From Listeria farberi (GTDB lineage Bacteria > Bacillota > Bacilli > Lactobacillales > Listeriaceae): a stretch of 64,000 nt of DNA. Each line of letters begins with the position of its first letter. Position 1 is the stretch's first letter. This document shows, piece by piece, positions 43,185-51,961 of the stretch. Under the pieces are notes generated by a model that did no database searches, was not told the origin of the DNA, and worked only from the letters and a program-made list of their open reading frames with translations. Location of the stretch: NCBI RefSeq assembly GCF_014229245.1, contig NZ_JAARZJ010000001.1, positions 297,486-361,485 on the forward strand, in the 5' to 3' direction. The position numbers and the translations under genes were made by a program.

Positions 43185-43193
43185 TGCTATAAT
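43185..43193 (+). promoter_or_regulatory. Extended -10 promoter of the phosphatase gene
   Basis: TGCTATAAT is a perfect extended -10 element 32 bases before the start codon. No good -35 is seen at the right distance. Confidence 0.6.
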
Positions 43194-43224
43194 AACAATT
43201 AAGCTTACAAAAGGAGGAGAAAAA

Positions 43225-44121
43225 ATGAAAAATTGGGTAAAAGTAACAGGAGCAGGTGTTTTAAGCGCAACATTATTACTAGGGGGATGTGGAACTCAGT
43301 CAGAAGAAAAAGCAGAAGCAAATGTTAAAACCGAAAAAACACTCCAACCAGGTAGTCAAATAAAATTACAAGGGGCGGTAAACGTTCGTGACCTAGGCGG
43401 TTATAAAACGACAGATGGCTTAACAATCAAACCTCACAAATTAATCAGAAGCGCTGAACTCGCTACTTTAAGCGATTCAGATAAAAAGAAACTCGTAAAT
43501 ACATATGACCTTTCGCATATAGTTGATTTTAGGACGAATACAGAAGTGAAAACTAAGCCAGATCCAGAGATTACCGGAGTAGCTTATACACATGATTCGG
43601 TCATGAAAGATAATGGAGCATCCACGAGCACGCAAGATTTAACCGCCAGCCTAGCTAAAATGGATAACCCTGAAACCTTTCTAATTAATGCCAATAAAAG
43701 CTTCGTAACGGATGAAACTTCTATTCAAGCCTACAAAGAATTTTTTGAGATACTACTAGCGAACCAAGATGGCTCAGTTCTTTGGCATTGTACAGCTGGA
43801 AAAGATAGAGCAGGATTTGGAACAGCTCTAGTTCTCTCGGCATTAGGCGTAGACAAAAACACCATAATAGACGATTACATGTTATCCAATAAATATCGTG
43901 CCGCGGAAAATGAAAAAGCAATCCAAGCAGTCGCAGCTAAAACAGATAATAAAAAAATTATCGATGGGATGACAGCTGTAATGGAAGTTCGTGAATCATA
44001 TATCAATGCTGCTTTCGATGAAATTGATGCCAAATATGGTTCGATGGATAACTTTTTGAAAGAAAAAATCGGACTAACTGATGATAAAAAAGAGCAACTT
44101 AAAAAAGCTTATCTTTACTAA
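43225..44121 (+). CDS. Lipoprotein tyrosine phosphatase (LipA-like)
   Basis: 298 residues. A type II signal peptide ends in the lipobox LLLGGC (lipid on Cys near residue 23), so the enzyme is anchored outside the membrane. The P-loop HCTAGKDR supplies the C-x5-R active site (Cys189, Arg195) of the Y-phosphatase 3 family, which acts on phosphotyrosine and in some members on phosphoinositides. In L. monocytogenes a protein of this type in the same place is the secreted phosphatase LipA. It is a monocistronic unit with its own promoter and terminator, between ffh and the LPXTG gene. Confidence 0.92.
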   Translation: MKNWVKVTGAGVLSATLLLGGCGTQSEEKAEANVKTEKTLQPGSQIKLQGAVNVRDLGGYKTTDGLTIKPHKLIRSAELATLSDSDKKKLVNTYDLSHIVDFRTNTEVKTKPDPEITGVAYTHDSVMKDNGASTSTQDLTASLAKMDNPETFLINANKSFVTDETSIQAYKEFFEILLANQDGSVLWHCTAGKDRAGFGTALVLSALGVDKNTIIDDYMLSNKYRAAENEKAIQAVAAKTDNKKIIDGMTAVMEVRESYINAAFDEIDAKYGSMDNFLKEKIGLTDDKKEQLKKAYLY

Positions 44122-44126
44122 AAAAA

Positions 44127-44156
44127 TGGCCCTCTTTGAAAGAGGGCTATTTTTTT
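44127..44156 (+). terminator. Terminator after the phosphatase gene
   Basis: GCCCTCTTT with AAAGAGGGC (44129-44147), a tight loop, then a T-run of seven. Confidence 0.88.
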
Positions 44157-44613
44157 GCGTACAAATAGATTTAAAGTGAGGAACCATTTCAAAAAGATTT
44201 GTATACAATTTAAAGATAATTCATGTAAAGTTGGATTTAGTAGATATATTTACCTACTAAAGACCAGTGCTAAAGTTTAAATATAAGCCTTAAATGCGCA
44301 TATTTGTGTAACTTTTAGACTAATGTTATTGAATTGAAGTATTTTTTCTTTCTAGTACTTTTTACTTTAACTTTTAAAAATATACTATATAGTAAAGTTA
44401 TCTAACGGGTTATAACATTAAATGAAATGAAAGGTTCAATAGAAACATAACAAGAAAGGAGGAGCATTTTGCTGAAATGATTTTAATCTGATAGTGAATA
44501 AAGGTTCAGGGGATACTTAATAGTTAGCTTATTAGTAAACAATAATTAAAAACCTTTATTCTGTTTTCAGTTGTTTTTCAAAATCAAGATATATTGATTT
44601 TTAAGGGGGAAAA
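44157..44613 (+). promoter_or_regulatory. Long AT-rich leader region of the LPXTG gene
   Basis: 457 bases without a gene. Possible promoter TTTACT, 16 bases, TACTAT (44361-44388), overlapped by the 12-bp palindrome TACTATATAGTA (44383-44394) within wider arms TAACTTT/AAAGTTA (44368-44374, 44394-44400). An orphan strong Shine-Dalgarno GAAAGGAGG stands at 44454-44462. An 11-bp long-range stem pairs 44496-44506 with 44551-44561. An 8-bp hairpin (44580-44601) abuts the real ribosome site GGGGG (44605-44609). Confidence 0.5.
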
Positions 44614-47067
44614 ATGATGAAAAAACAGCGTGTGGATTACAAAAGGAAACTTGACCAAAAGCGAGCTCAAAAAGCAAAATTAATTGCTGCTCTAATTACA
44701 ACAACAACCATGATGGTAGCACCTATCACAGTGAATTATGATTCTTTTAATCACAAATTTGCCCTCAGTGGTATTCAAGCGGATGCAGCAACGATTGATT
44801 TACTTGGGAATTCAAACTTGAATACGCAATATGTAAATGGGAAATTAGTGATTACTCTATCAGGGAACCAATTAGTTAGTGCTAGTGCTGTGTCTACTTA
44901 TTATCCATATTTTGAGTTGCCTAGTGAATTATCTTCTATTTTGAGTAATCCAAATATAAGAGCAAATACAAAAATTGATTATAAAATCGCTTATCTAGGA
45001 ATTGGAAATATTGGGTTATTTAATCAAGGGACCATTAATGGTAGTAACTCAAGTAACTTCTTTATTGATACTACGAGAAATGCCCTTGGCGCAAGAGTAA
45101 ATCACTTACTGGGAGTTGGCGTTAGTAGTGTATCTACTTTTACGCTAACAATTGATTTGCTTGCACTTGGTGTAACGGCACTTCCTAGTGCTAACGATGG
45201 GAAATTGGATTTCGCGGCTAGAACTGGAGATGGACTGCTGGATGTTGATTTGTTGAATAGTAATGCAGCTCGTGGATTTATTACAACGGATGTTGGGGAT
45301 GCTGACGCGGATGCTGATGCCGACGCGGATGCTGATGCCGACGCGGATGCGGATGCGGACGCTGATGCGGATGCCGATGCCGATGCGGATGCCGACGCGG
45401 ATGCGGATGCGGACGCTGATGCGGATGCCGATGCCGATGCGGATGCGGATGCGGATGCCGACGCTGATGCGGATGCCGATGCTGACGCCGATGCGGATGC
45501 TGACGCCGATGCTGACGCCGATGCGGATGCTGATGCGGATGCCGATGCGGATGCTGACGCTGATGCTGACGCCGATGCTGATGCTGATGCGGATGCTGAC
45601 GCTGATGCCGATGCTGACGCTGATGCGGATGCCGACGCGGATGCGGATGCGGATGCCGATGCGGATGCGGATGCGGATGCTGATGCCGATGCGGATGCTG
45701 ATGCGGATGCTGATGCGGATGCTGATGCGGATGCTGATGCTGACGCTGATGCCGATGCGGATGCTGATGCGGATGCTGACGCTGATGCGGATGCGGATGC
45801 CGATGCGGATGCGGATGCGGACGCCGATGCGGATGCCGACGCTGATGCGGATGCGGATGCTGACGCCGATGCGGATGCGGATGCTGACGCCGATGCGGAT
45901 GCGGATGCTGACGCTGACGCGGATGCGGATGCGGATGCTGACGCTGATGCTGATGCTGATGCTGACGCCGACGCCGATGCGGATGCGGATGCGGATGCCG
46001 ACGCCGACGCCGACGCTGATGCTGATGCGGATGCTGACGCCGATGCCGATGCCGATGCAGATGCAGATGCCGATGCGGATGCGGATGCGGATGCTGACGC
46101 CGATGCGGATGCTGACGCCGATGCGGATGCTGACGCTGATGCTGATGCTGATGCGGATGCGGATGCTGACGCTGATGCTGATGCTGATGCGGATGCGGAT
46201 GCTGATGCTGACGCTGATGCTGATGCGGATGCTGACGCCGATGCGGATGCTGACGCTGATGCTGACGCTGATGCGGATGCTGACGCCGATGCGGATGCGG
46301 ATGCTGACGCTGATGCGGATGCGGATGCCGACGCGGATGCTGACGCCGATGCGGATGCCGATGTAGATATCGACTGGAGAGATTTCCTAGTTGAAAAACC
46401 GACTGTTAATCCAATTTATGAAGGAACTAAAACTATTACAGGTTCTTCTATTTATAAGAATTTTAATATGAACACTCTTTTAAAATCATTACAAGCAGAT
46501 GCTCCAGCTGGAACAGTTTTTTATATTAATTTAACGCTTCCAGATGGTAATGTAATTGGAAATGTATTAATTAATGCAGATGGAACCTATACAATAAATA
46601 TTCCTAATTATGATTTGAAAGCTGGAGATGTTATCCGCCTTCAAGTAACAGCTAAATATGGTGATGAAGTAAAAACAAGTGAAGCTGTATCTGTATCAGT
46701 TCTACCATTAGTTGATTCAGATGCGGACGCTGATGCAGATGCCGACGCCGATGCAGATGCCGACGCCGATGCGGATGCGGATGCCGACGCAGATGCTGAT
46801 GCTGATGCTGATGGGGGAGGAACTAATACTCCTAATAACGGTGGAACTACTGGAACCGCAAACGGAGGAATGGGGGCAACCGTTTCTAATATGAGTACAA
46901 ATGGTTCTGGAACAATGCTTTCCTCTGGTTATAGTGCTGGTGGAACAACGAGTATGTCTGCAAGTGACCTCCCATCTACAGGAGATACTAGTAATAGTCT
47001 TCCTTGGGTAGGGCTTGGACTCTTCTCACTAGCTGGCGCGTTTTTACTACGTCTTTTCCGTAAATAA
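44614..47067 (+). CDS. LPXTG cell-wall protein with Ala-Asp dipeptide repeats
   Basis: 817 residues from ATG 44614 (816 from ATG 44617, which is better spaced from GGGGG). A basic N terminus leads into a long signal sequence ending near GIQADA (about residue 57). A globular part (about 58-228) follows, then D(AD)177, a domain of about 118 residues (356 nt, 46363-46719), D(AD)15, a Gly/Thr/Asn/Ser-rich stretch, LPSTGD, a hydrophobic helix and a basic tail RLFRK: a sortase A substrate. The repeat is extremely acidic and probably an extended spacer through the wall; binding of divalent cations is possible. Function unknown. The homologous L. monocytogenes gene is at the same locus. Confidence 0.93.
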   Translation: MMKKQRVDYKRKLDQKRAQKAKLIAALITTTTMMVAPITVNYDSFNHKFALSGIQADAATIDLLGNSNLNTQYVNGKLVITLSGNQLVSASAVSTYYPYFELPSELSSILSNPNIRANTKIDYKIAYLGIGNIGLFNQGTINGSNSSNFFIDTTRNALGARVNHLLGVGVSSVSTFTLTIDLLALGVTALPSANDGKLDFAARTGDGLLDVDLLNSNAARGFITTDVGDADADADADADADADADADADADADADADADADADADADADADADADADADADADADADADADADADADADADADADADADADADADADADADADADADADADADADADADADADADADADADADADADADADADADADADADADADADADADADADADADADADADADADADADADADADADADADADADADADADADADADADADADADADADADADADADADADADADADADADADADADADADADADADADADADADADADADADADADADADADADADADADADADADADADADADADADADADADADADADADADADADADADADADADADADADADADADADADADADVDIDWRDFLVEKPTVNPIYEGTKTITGSSIYKNFNMNTLLKSLQADAPAGTVFYINLTLPDGNVIGNVLINADGTYTINIPNYDLKAGDVIRLQVTAKYGDEVKTSEAVSVSVLPLVDSDADADADADADADADADADADADADADADADGGGTNTPNNGGTTGTANGGMGATVSNMSTNGSGTMLSSGYSAGGTTSMSASDLPSTGDTSNSLPWVGLGLFSLAGAFLLRLFRK
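45298..46362 (+). repeat. Main Asp-Ala codon repeat (GAY GCN), 355 codons
   Basis: 1065 bases of alternating Asp and Ala codons. Third positions vary (GCG, GCC and GCT common, GCA rare), but exact tandem copies occur: 54 bp (45337-45390 = 45391-45444), 24 bp (45859-45882 = 45883-45906) and 36 bp (46129-46164 = 46165-46200). Confidence 0.97.
46720..46812 (+). repeat. Second, short Asp-Ala repeat, 31 codons
   Basis: D(AD)15 between the folded domain and the Gly-rich pre-anchor region; same hexamer logic as the main block, with more GCA codons. Confidence 0.95.
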
Positions 47068-47082
47068 AGCCACAAAATATTG

Positions 47083-47120
47083 ATTCCCTGCTGCTAAGTA
47101 AGTTTTAGTGGCAGGGGAAT
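47083..47120 (+). terminator. Possible hairpin between the LPXTG gene and the next gene
   Basis: ATTCCCTGC pairs with GCAGGGGAAT (one bulge), with an inner pairing CTAA/TTAG. No T-run follows, so termination would be weak and read-through into the next gene is likely. Confidence 0.4.
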
Positions 47121-47140
47121 TATAAAAAGGAGTGGTACAT

Positions 47141-48799
47141 ATGCCTTGGAGAGGTGTACTTGATGAACTTGAAAATAAAATTATTGATCAATTAACAGAA
47201 GCAGAAGAGCATGCCACTTATAATGGGAAATGGCAGGGCTTTCTAACAATAGGTTATAAAAATAAGCGAGCGTCAGTAATCAATTTTAGTTATCTTTGTC
47301 TAGCAAATTTAATTAATGAAATGAAAAAAAGTGCTTTGAAAAACCAAACCGAAGAAGCAATTTCATTTAAAATGGATATTGCAGTAAATTATCAACTCGA
47401 AAACCTAGGCGAATGGAATAGAAAAGCTTTAAAAACGAAGAAAAATTATTATAGACGAGGCATTGCCTTAAATGAAAATTTTAAAATAGCTTTAATGGAA
47501 CAGGAAATTAATGCGAACGCTATCCTTCTACCAGGTGATGAAGGCTTAGCTATCAACGTTGAAAATATGAATAGATATTTAATTCAAGCCAATAAAAATC
47601 AAGCACAATTAAACCTAACCATCGATTCTAGCATTGTCACGTTCGAAACAGTAGGGTGGTTTTTTGATGGTAAAAATATTCATGAATTAGAAGCAGCTAG
47701 TTTAGACCACGGACGTCGGAAAATAGAACATTTAACACCAGAAATTATTTCTACATTAGTTGAAGATGCTGGAGAATATTTGGCGCATCAAGTAAACGCA
47801 ACTGGTGAATTTAACTATGGTTGGTTTGCTTGTTTTGACAAAAAAATCAAACATTATAATAGTTTGCGACATGCTAGTACTACTTATTCCATGTTAGAAG
47901 CATATGAATTAACGGGAAATAAAGCTATTCTAGAAGCCGCAACAAAAGCATTAACATACCTAGAAAAACACTTTATTTATGAAAAAGAAGATATAGCCTT
48001 TCTAATTGAACCAGAACTTCGCGAAGTTAAATTAGGTGGCTCGGCAGCGACGCTACTAGCATTAACTAAATATATGCAAATCACTGGTACTAAAACATAC
48101 TTACCCCTTTGCCGAAAAATAGCAAATGCAATTCTCTCATTACAAGATGAAGAAGGAAAATTCATACATGTACTTGAATATCCCTCTTTAGAAATAAAAG
48201 ATATTTTTCGAATTATTTATTATGATGGGGAAGCTGTCTTTGGTCTACTTCGTCTGTATGAAATTGACCGCGATTCCAAATGGTTAGGAGCAGCTGCAAA
48301 ATCCTTTAATCATTTTATACAAAATAAATACTGGCAAAATCATGATCACTGGTTAAGTTATTGTGCCAATGAAATTACTAAACACATTCAAGATGAAGCT
48401 TACTATGAATTCGGACTGCAAAATGCTTTTGATAACTTACAATTTATTTATGAGCGTGAAACCACTTTTCCCACTTTTTTAGAGCTTACAGTTGCTACAA
48501 AAGAGATGGCGCTGCGCATGGAAGAAGAAGGACAGCAAGTATTATTACACACATATTCACTTGAAAAACTTGAAAAAACAATTACAAAACGCGCGCACTA
48601 TCAATTAAATGGTTTCTTTTATCCAGAACTTGCGATGTATTACAAAAATCCAGCCAGAATAGAAGGTAGTTTCTTCATTCGTCACCAGTCTTTCCGTGTG
48701 AGAATTGATGATGTAGAACATAATATTTCTGGATACGTGCGTTATTACCATCTTTTAAAACAAGGGAAACTAAGTGCTGAAGCTGAAATAGCTCGATAA
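47141..48799 (+). CDS. Unknown protein with predicted alpha/alpha-toroid domain
   Basis: 552 residues, cytoplasmic (no signal peptide or membrane helix). The first about 210 residues are not recognised. Residues about 215-480 read as helical hairpins in tandem (NSLRHASTTYSMLEAYELTG, AATKALTYLE, GGSAATLLALTKYMQITG, DGEAVFGLLRLYEIDRD), the pattern of six-hairpin glycosidase/terpenoid-cyclase-like toroids. I see no certain catalytic set. The frame opens at GTG 47132, but AAGGAG 8 bases before ATG 47141 marks the start. It follows the LPXTG gene by 73 bases, so a role linked to that surface protein is possible but unproven. Confidence 0.8.
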   Translation: MPWRGVLDELENKIIDQLTEAEEHATYNGKWQGFLTIGYKNKRASVINFSYLCLANLINEMKKSALKNQTEEAISFKMDIAVNYQLENLGEWNRKALKTKKNYYRRGIALNENFKIALMEQEINANAILLPGDEGLAINVENMNRYLIQANKNQAQLNLTIDSSIVTFETVGWFFDGKNIHELEAASLDHGRRKIEHLTPEIISTLVEDAGEYLAHQVNATGEFNYGWFACFDKKIKHYNSLRHASTTYSMLEAYELTGNKAILEAATKALTYLEKHFIYEKEDIAFLIEPELREVKLGGSAATLLALTKYMQITGTKTYLPLCRKIANAILSLQDEEGKFIHVLEYPSLEIKDIFRIIYYDGEAVFGLLRLYEIDRDSKWLGAAAKSFNHFIQNKYWQNHDHWLSYCANEITKHIQDEAYYEFGLQNAFDNLQFIYERETTFPTFLELTVATKEMALRMEEEGQQVLLHTYSLEKLEKTITKRAHYQLNGFFYPELAMYYKNPARIEGSFFIRHQSFRVRIDDVEHNISGYVRYYHLLKQGKLSAEAEIAR

Positions 48800-48833
48800 A
48801 AAGAAAAAAATAACCTCTGTAAAGAAAAAACAC

Positions 48834-48862
48834 TTTACAAACAAATCCTTTACTGGTAATAT
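48834..48862 (+). promoter_or_regulatory. Promoter of rpsP-khpA
   Basis: TTTACA, 17 bases, TAATAT, 39 bases before the rpsP start. Confidence 0.75.
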
Positions 48863-48901
48863 ATATACTTGTGTAAGACTTTATGGAGGTGTAATTAAAC
48901 T

Positions 48902-49174
48902 ATGGCAGTTAAAATTCGTTTAAAACGTATGGGTTCTAAAAAGAAACCTTTCTACCGTATTGTAGTCGCTGATTCTCGTTTCCCACGTGATGGCCGTTCA
49001 ATCGAAACTATTGGTACTTATAATCCATTACTTGATCCGGTTGAAGTGAAAATCGACGAAGAAGCAACTTTAAAATGGATGCATAATGGTGCGAAACCAT
49101 CTGATACAGTTCGCAATCTTCTTAGCCGCGAAGGTATCATGGAAAAATTCCATAACCAAAAATTAGGTAAATAA
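48902..49174 (+). CDS. rpsP: 30S ribosomal protein S16
   Basis: 90 residues, basic. [20 protein letters not shown] is the S16 N terminus, and the [15 protein letters not shown] and IGTYNPL blocks follow. GGAGGTG precedes the ATG. It is followed 16 bases later by khpA, the conserved Firmicutes order. Confidence 0.97.
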   Translation: MAVKIRLKRMGSKKKPFYRIVVADSRFPRDGRSIETIGTYNPLLDPVEVKIDEEATLKWMHNGAKPSDTVRNLLSREGIMEKFHNQKLGK

Positions 49175-49190
49175 GGAGGTCTCGGCGCGA

Positions 49191-49421
49191 ATGGAAGAAC
49201 TCATTCTCTCAATCGTGAAACCCCTTGTTGACCACCCGGAAGACGTTGTTATCACGCCAGAAGAAACGGATACATCGTTAACCTACAAATTGTCTGTCAG
49301 TAAAGAAGACATGGGACGCGTGATTGGTAAGCAAGGTCGTATTGCAAAAGCGATTCGCACTCTTGTCTATGCAGTTGGCTCCAAAAACGATAAGAAGATT
49401 CGTCTTGAAATTATCGAATAA
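49191..49421 (+). CDS. khpA: KH-domain RNA-binding protein KhpA
   Basis: 76 residues forming a single KH domain with the GKQG loop (MGRVIGKQGRIAKAIRTL, about 42-59). In streptococci KhpA pairs with KhpB and affects elongation and division through RNA binding. It sits between rpsP and ylqD/rimM. A terminator follows. Confidence 0.93.
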   Translation: MEELILSIVKPLVDHPEDVVITPEETDTSLTYKLSVSKEDMGRVIGKQGRIAKAIRTLVYAVGSKNDKKIRLEIIE

Positions 49422-49422
49422 C

Positions 49423-49452
49423 AAAAACTCGTCAAATTGGCGAGTTTTTTTA
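49423..49452 (+). terminator. Terminator after khpA
   Basis: A 9-bp stem (49423-49431 with 49441-49449) extended inside by CAA/TTG, then a T-run. It separates rpsP-khpA from the next genes. Confidence 0.88.
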
Positions 49453-49530
49453 TAACTTTTTTTAATAATCATAAGAGAAGCAATTACCTCATCAATTGTT
49501 GTAAAATAAAATAGAAATGGAGGAATTGTT

Positions 49531-50265
49531 ATGAAGCCAGTTATTGGAATTACAGGAAATAGATTAGTAAAAGGTGTGGATGCATTTTACGGACACCGTG
49601 TAACCTATACACAACAGCGATATGTAGATGCTATTCAGAAAGTTGGAGGGTTTCCTATCGCTTTACCAATAGACGACCCTTCTACTGCTGTTCAAGCAAT
49701 TTCTCTTGTAGATGGTTTACTTTTAACTGGTGGACAAGATATTACACCACAATTTTATTTAGAAGAACCGTCCCAAGAAATCGGTGCGTACTTTCCACCA
49801 CGAGATAGTTATGAAATTGCCTTAGTTCGAGCAGCATTAGACGCTGGAAAACCAATTTTTGCGATTTGTCGTGGTATGCAACTTGTCAATGTTGCACTAG
49901 GTGGCACACTATATCAGGATATTAGTCAAGTTGAAATAAAAGCACTCCAACATCTGCAACGTGTCGATGAGCAACTCGGCTCCCATACAATCGATATTGA
50001 ACCTACAAGCGAACTCGCAAAACACCATCCAAATAAAAAACTAGTTAACTCACTCCATCACCAATTCATCAAAAAATTAGCACCGAGTTTTAAAGTAACG
50101 GCTCGGACTGCTGACGGAATGATTGAAGCAGTGGAGGGAGACAATTTACCAAGTTGGTATTTAGGTGTTCAGTGGCACCCTGAATTAATGTTCCAAACAG
50201 ATCCAGAAAGTGAGCAATTATTCCAAGCTTTAGTAGATGAATCCAAAAAAACTATGGTAAAATAA
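49531..50265 (+). CDS. Class I glutamine amidotransferase / gamma-glutamyl hydrolase (peptidase C26)
   Basis: 244 residues, stand-alone amidotransferase fold. Nucleophile Cys113 in FAICRGMQLVN, His216 and Glu218 in QWHPE complete the triad. GGLLLTGGQDI-like and LVNSLHHQ segments match the PuuD family, which hydrolyses gamma-glutamyl-GABA; the true substrate here is unknown. It has a good ribosome site (TGGAGGA) and lies between khpA and ylqD, a position not occupied in Bacillus. Confidence 0.88.
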   Translation: MKPVIGITGNRLVKGVDAFYGHRVTYTQQRYVDAIQKVGGFPIALPIDDPSTAVQAISLVDGLLLTGGQDITPQFYLEEPSQEIGAYFPPRDSYEIALVRAALDAGKPIFAICRGMQLVNVALGGTLYQDISQVEIKALQHLQRVDEQLGSHTIDIEPTSELAKHHPNKKLVNSLHHQFIKKLAPSFKVTARTADGMIEAVEGDNLPSWYLGVQWHPELMFQTDPESEQLFQALVDESKKTMVK

Positions 50266-50292
50266 GGACATAATCGCTAGTGGAGGTGTCCT

Positions 50293-50679
50293 GTGGAAAT
50301 CATCCAAAAAGTTGTCATCAAACAAATTCTGACAGAAACAAGCAAACAAGAATTAATCGATTATTACACCGAACAAAAACGACAAATTGAACAAGAATGT
50401 GATCAGTTGCATTTTGAACAAAAGAAAATGGAACGAAAAAGCAAATTTCAACCAGATAGAGTGGCTGATTATTTTACGCATGAACTTGAAATTCGCCACG
50501 AAAAGAAAAAATTAATTCAGTTTCAAATGGAGCAATTAGAAGTCCTTGAACTCGGAAGTGAAATTCGCGAACGAGAAATGGAAACCATCATAGATGTACA
50601 AGTGGGAGACAAGTGGGATAAATCCATTTTCGATAAAACAATTGTTGTGAAAGATGGAATCATAGTAGAAATACGCTAG
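50293..50679 (+). CDS. ylqD: YlqD family protein
   Basis: 128 residues. Mostly charged helix in the first 85 residues (LTETSKQELIDYYTEQKRQI, then KKMERKSKFQ), likely a coiled coil, followed by a short beta-rich tail. YlqD precedes rimM-trmD across Bacillales; its role is unknown. The start is GTG with TGGAGGTG upstream. It ends 9 bases before rimM. Confidence 0.88.
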   Translation: MEIIQKVVIKQILTETSKQELIDYYTEQKRQIEQECDQLHFEQKKMERKSKFQPDRVADYFTHELEIRHEKKKLIQFQMEQLEVLELGSEIREREMETIIDVQVGDKWDKSIFDKTIVVKDGIIVEIR

Positions 50680-50688
50680 AGGTGACTT

Positions 50689-51207
50689 ATGGAGAAAATG
50701 TATAATGTAGGAAAAATTGTCAATACACATGGCTTAATCGGTGAAATTCGTGTTATCGCAACGACCGATTTTCCAGAAGAACGGTTTCAAGTTGGAAATG
50801 CCGTGTATTTATTTGAAAAAAATAGTAAAAAGCCTGAAAAACTAATTATCCGTTCACATCGCAAACACAAAAACTTTGATTTGCTAATGTTTGAAGGATT
50901 CACAGGAATTCATCAAGTAGAACGTATGAAAGAAGGCGTCCTTAAAATTAAAGAAGCGCAACTAACTGATTTAGAAGAAAATGAATTTTACTTTCACGAG
51001 ATCATTGGTTGTACCGTTGTAACGACTGATGGAGAAGAACTTGGCGAAATCACAGAAATTTTAACACCAGGTGCAAATGATGTATGGGTTGTAAAAGGCA
51101 GAGACAAAAAGGAAAAGCTTATCCCTTACATTGCTGATGTTGTTAAAGAAATTAATATTAATGACCAAAAAATTACTATCGAAGTCATGGAAGGGCTGCT
51201 AGATTAA
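50689..51207 (+). CDS. rimM: 16S rRNA processing factor RimM
   Basis: 30S assembly factor that binds S19 and the 30S head. It has 172 residues: an N-terminal domain opening [18 protein letters not shown], and a C-terminal PRC-barrel (about 95-170, with [12 protein letters not shown]). ATG 50689 has GAGGTGA only 3 bases away, so an alternative start at ATG 50698 (169 residues) is possible. It overlaps trmD by one base. Confidence 0.95.
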   Translation: MEKMYNVGKIVNTHGLIGEIRVIATTDFPEERFQVGNAVYLFEKNSKKPEKLIIRSHRKHKNFDLLMFEGFTGIHQVERMKEGVLKIKEAQLTDLEENEFYFHEIIGCTVVTTDGEELGEITEILTPGANDVWVVKGRDKKEKLIPYIADVVKEININDQKITIEVMEGLLD

Positions 51208-51944
51208 TGAAAATCGATATTCTATCTATTTTCCCAGATATGTTTTCGGGAGTGACAGGAAACTCAATTATTAAAAAAGCAATTGAAAACGAGCGAGTCA
51301 CGGTTGAAGTAACTGATTTCAGGGAATATGCAGAAGGAAAGCATCATATTGTTGACGATTATCCATACGGTGGCGGAGCAGGTATGTTGCTTAAAGCGCA
51401 ACCAATCTTTGATGCCGTTCAAGCTGTCAAAGAGAAACAACCAGAAACAAAGCCAAGAGTTATTTTAATGGACCCAGCTGGTAAGCGATTCAATCAAAAG
51501 ATGGCAGAAGAATTTGCTGAAGAAGAGCATCTTGTTTTTATTTGTGGCCATTATGAAGGCTACGATGAACGGATTCGTGAACACCTTGTTACCGACGAAG
51601 TTTCGATAGGGGATTATATTTTAACTGGTGGCGAAATTGGCGCAATGATTATGATGGATAGCGTAATCCGTCTTTTACCGGGAGTACTTGGTAATAAAGA
51701 TTCGGCAGTAACGGATTCGTTTTCGACTGGATTACTCGAACATCCACACTACACGCGCCCAGCTGATTTTAGGGGAATGAAAGTGCCAGATATTCTACTC
51801 AGTGGGAATCATGCCTGGATAGAAGAATGGCGCGACAAAGAATCACTTAAAAGAACATACGAGCGTCGACCAGATTTACTTAAAAACTATCCCTTAACAG
51901 ACAAGCAAAAAACTTGGCTCAAAGAATGGTCTGACAGTAAATAA
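51207..51944 (+). CDS. trmD: tRNA (guanine-37-N1)-methyltransferase
   Basis: Methylates G37 next to the anticodon to prevent frameshifts. It has 245 residues, a SPOUT knot enzyme: [20 protein letters not shown] and [14 protein letters not shown] (about 132-145) are signatures. Its ATG overlaps the rimM stop (TAATG), so translation is coupled. Confidence 0.97.
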   Translation: MKIDILSIFPDMFSGVTGNSIIKKAIENERVTVEVTDFREYAEGKHHIVDDYPYGGGAGMLLKAQPIFDAVQAVKEKQPETKPRVILMDPAGKRFNQKMAEEFAEEEHLVFICGHYEGYDERIREHLVTDEVSIGDYILTGGEIGAMIMMDSVIRLLPGVLGNKDSAVTDSFSTGLLEHPHYTRPADFRGMKVPDILLSGNHAWIEEWRDKESLKRTYERRPDLLKNYPLTDKQKTWLKEWSDSK

Positions 51945-51961
51945 AAAGGACGTGATTTTAA

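Noticed and set aside
45263..46366. 367-codon frame rich in Met, Arg, Leu and Pro on the plus strand inside the Ala-Asp repeat
   Set aside because: It is a by-product of the GAY GCN hexamer: shifted by one base it reads AYG CNG, which can never give a stop codon. No ribosome site or protein-like composition.
45298..46812. CRISPR or DNA satellite interpretation of the repeat tract
   Set aside because: There are no spacers, and the tract keeps one frame of alternating Asp and Ala codons with varied third bases, so it is protein coding.
46712..46894. 60-codon frame over the second repeat
   Set aside because: Same hexamer artefact, inside the LPXTG gene in another phase.
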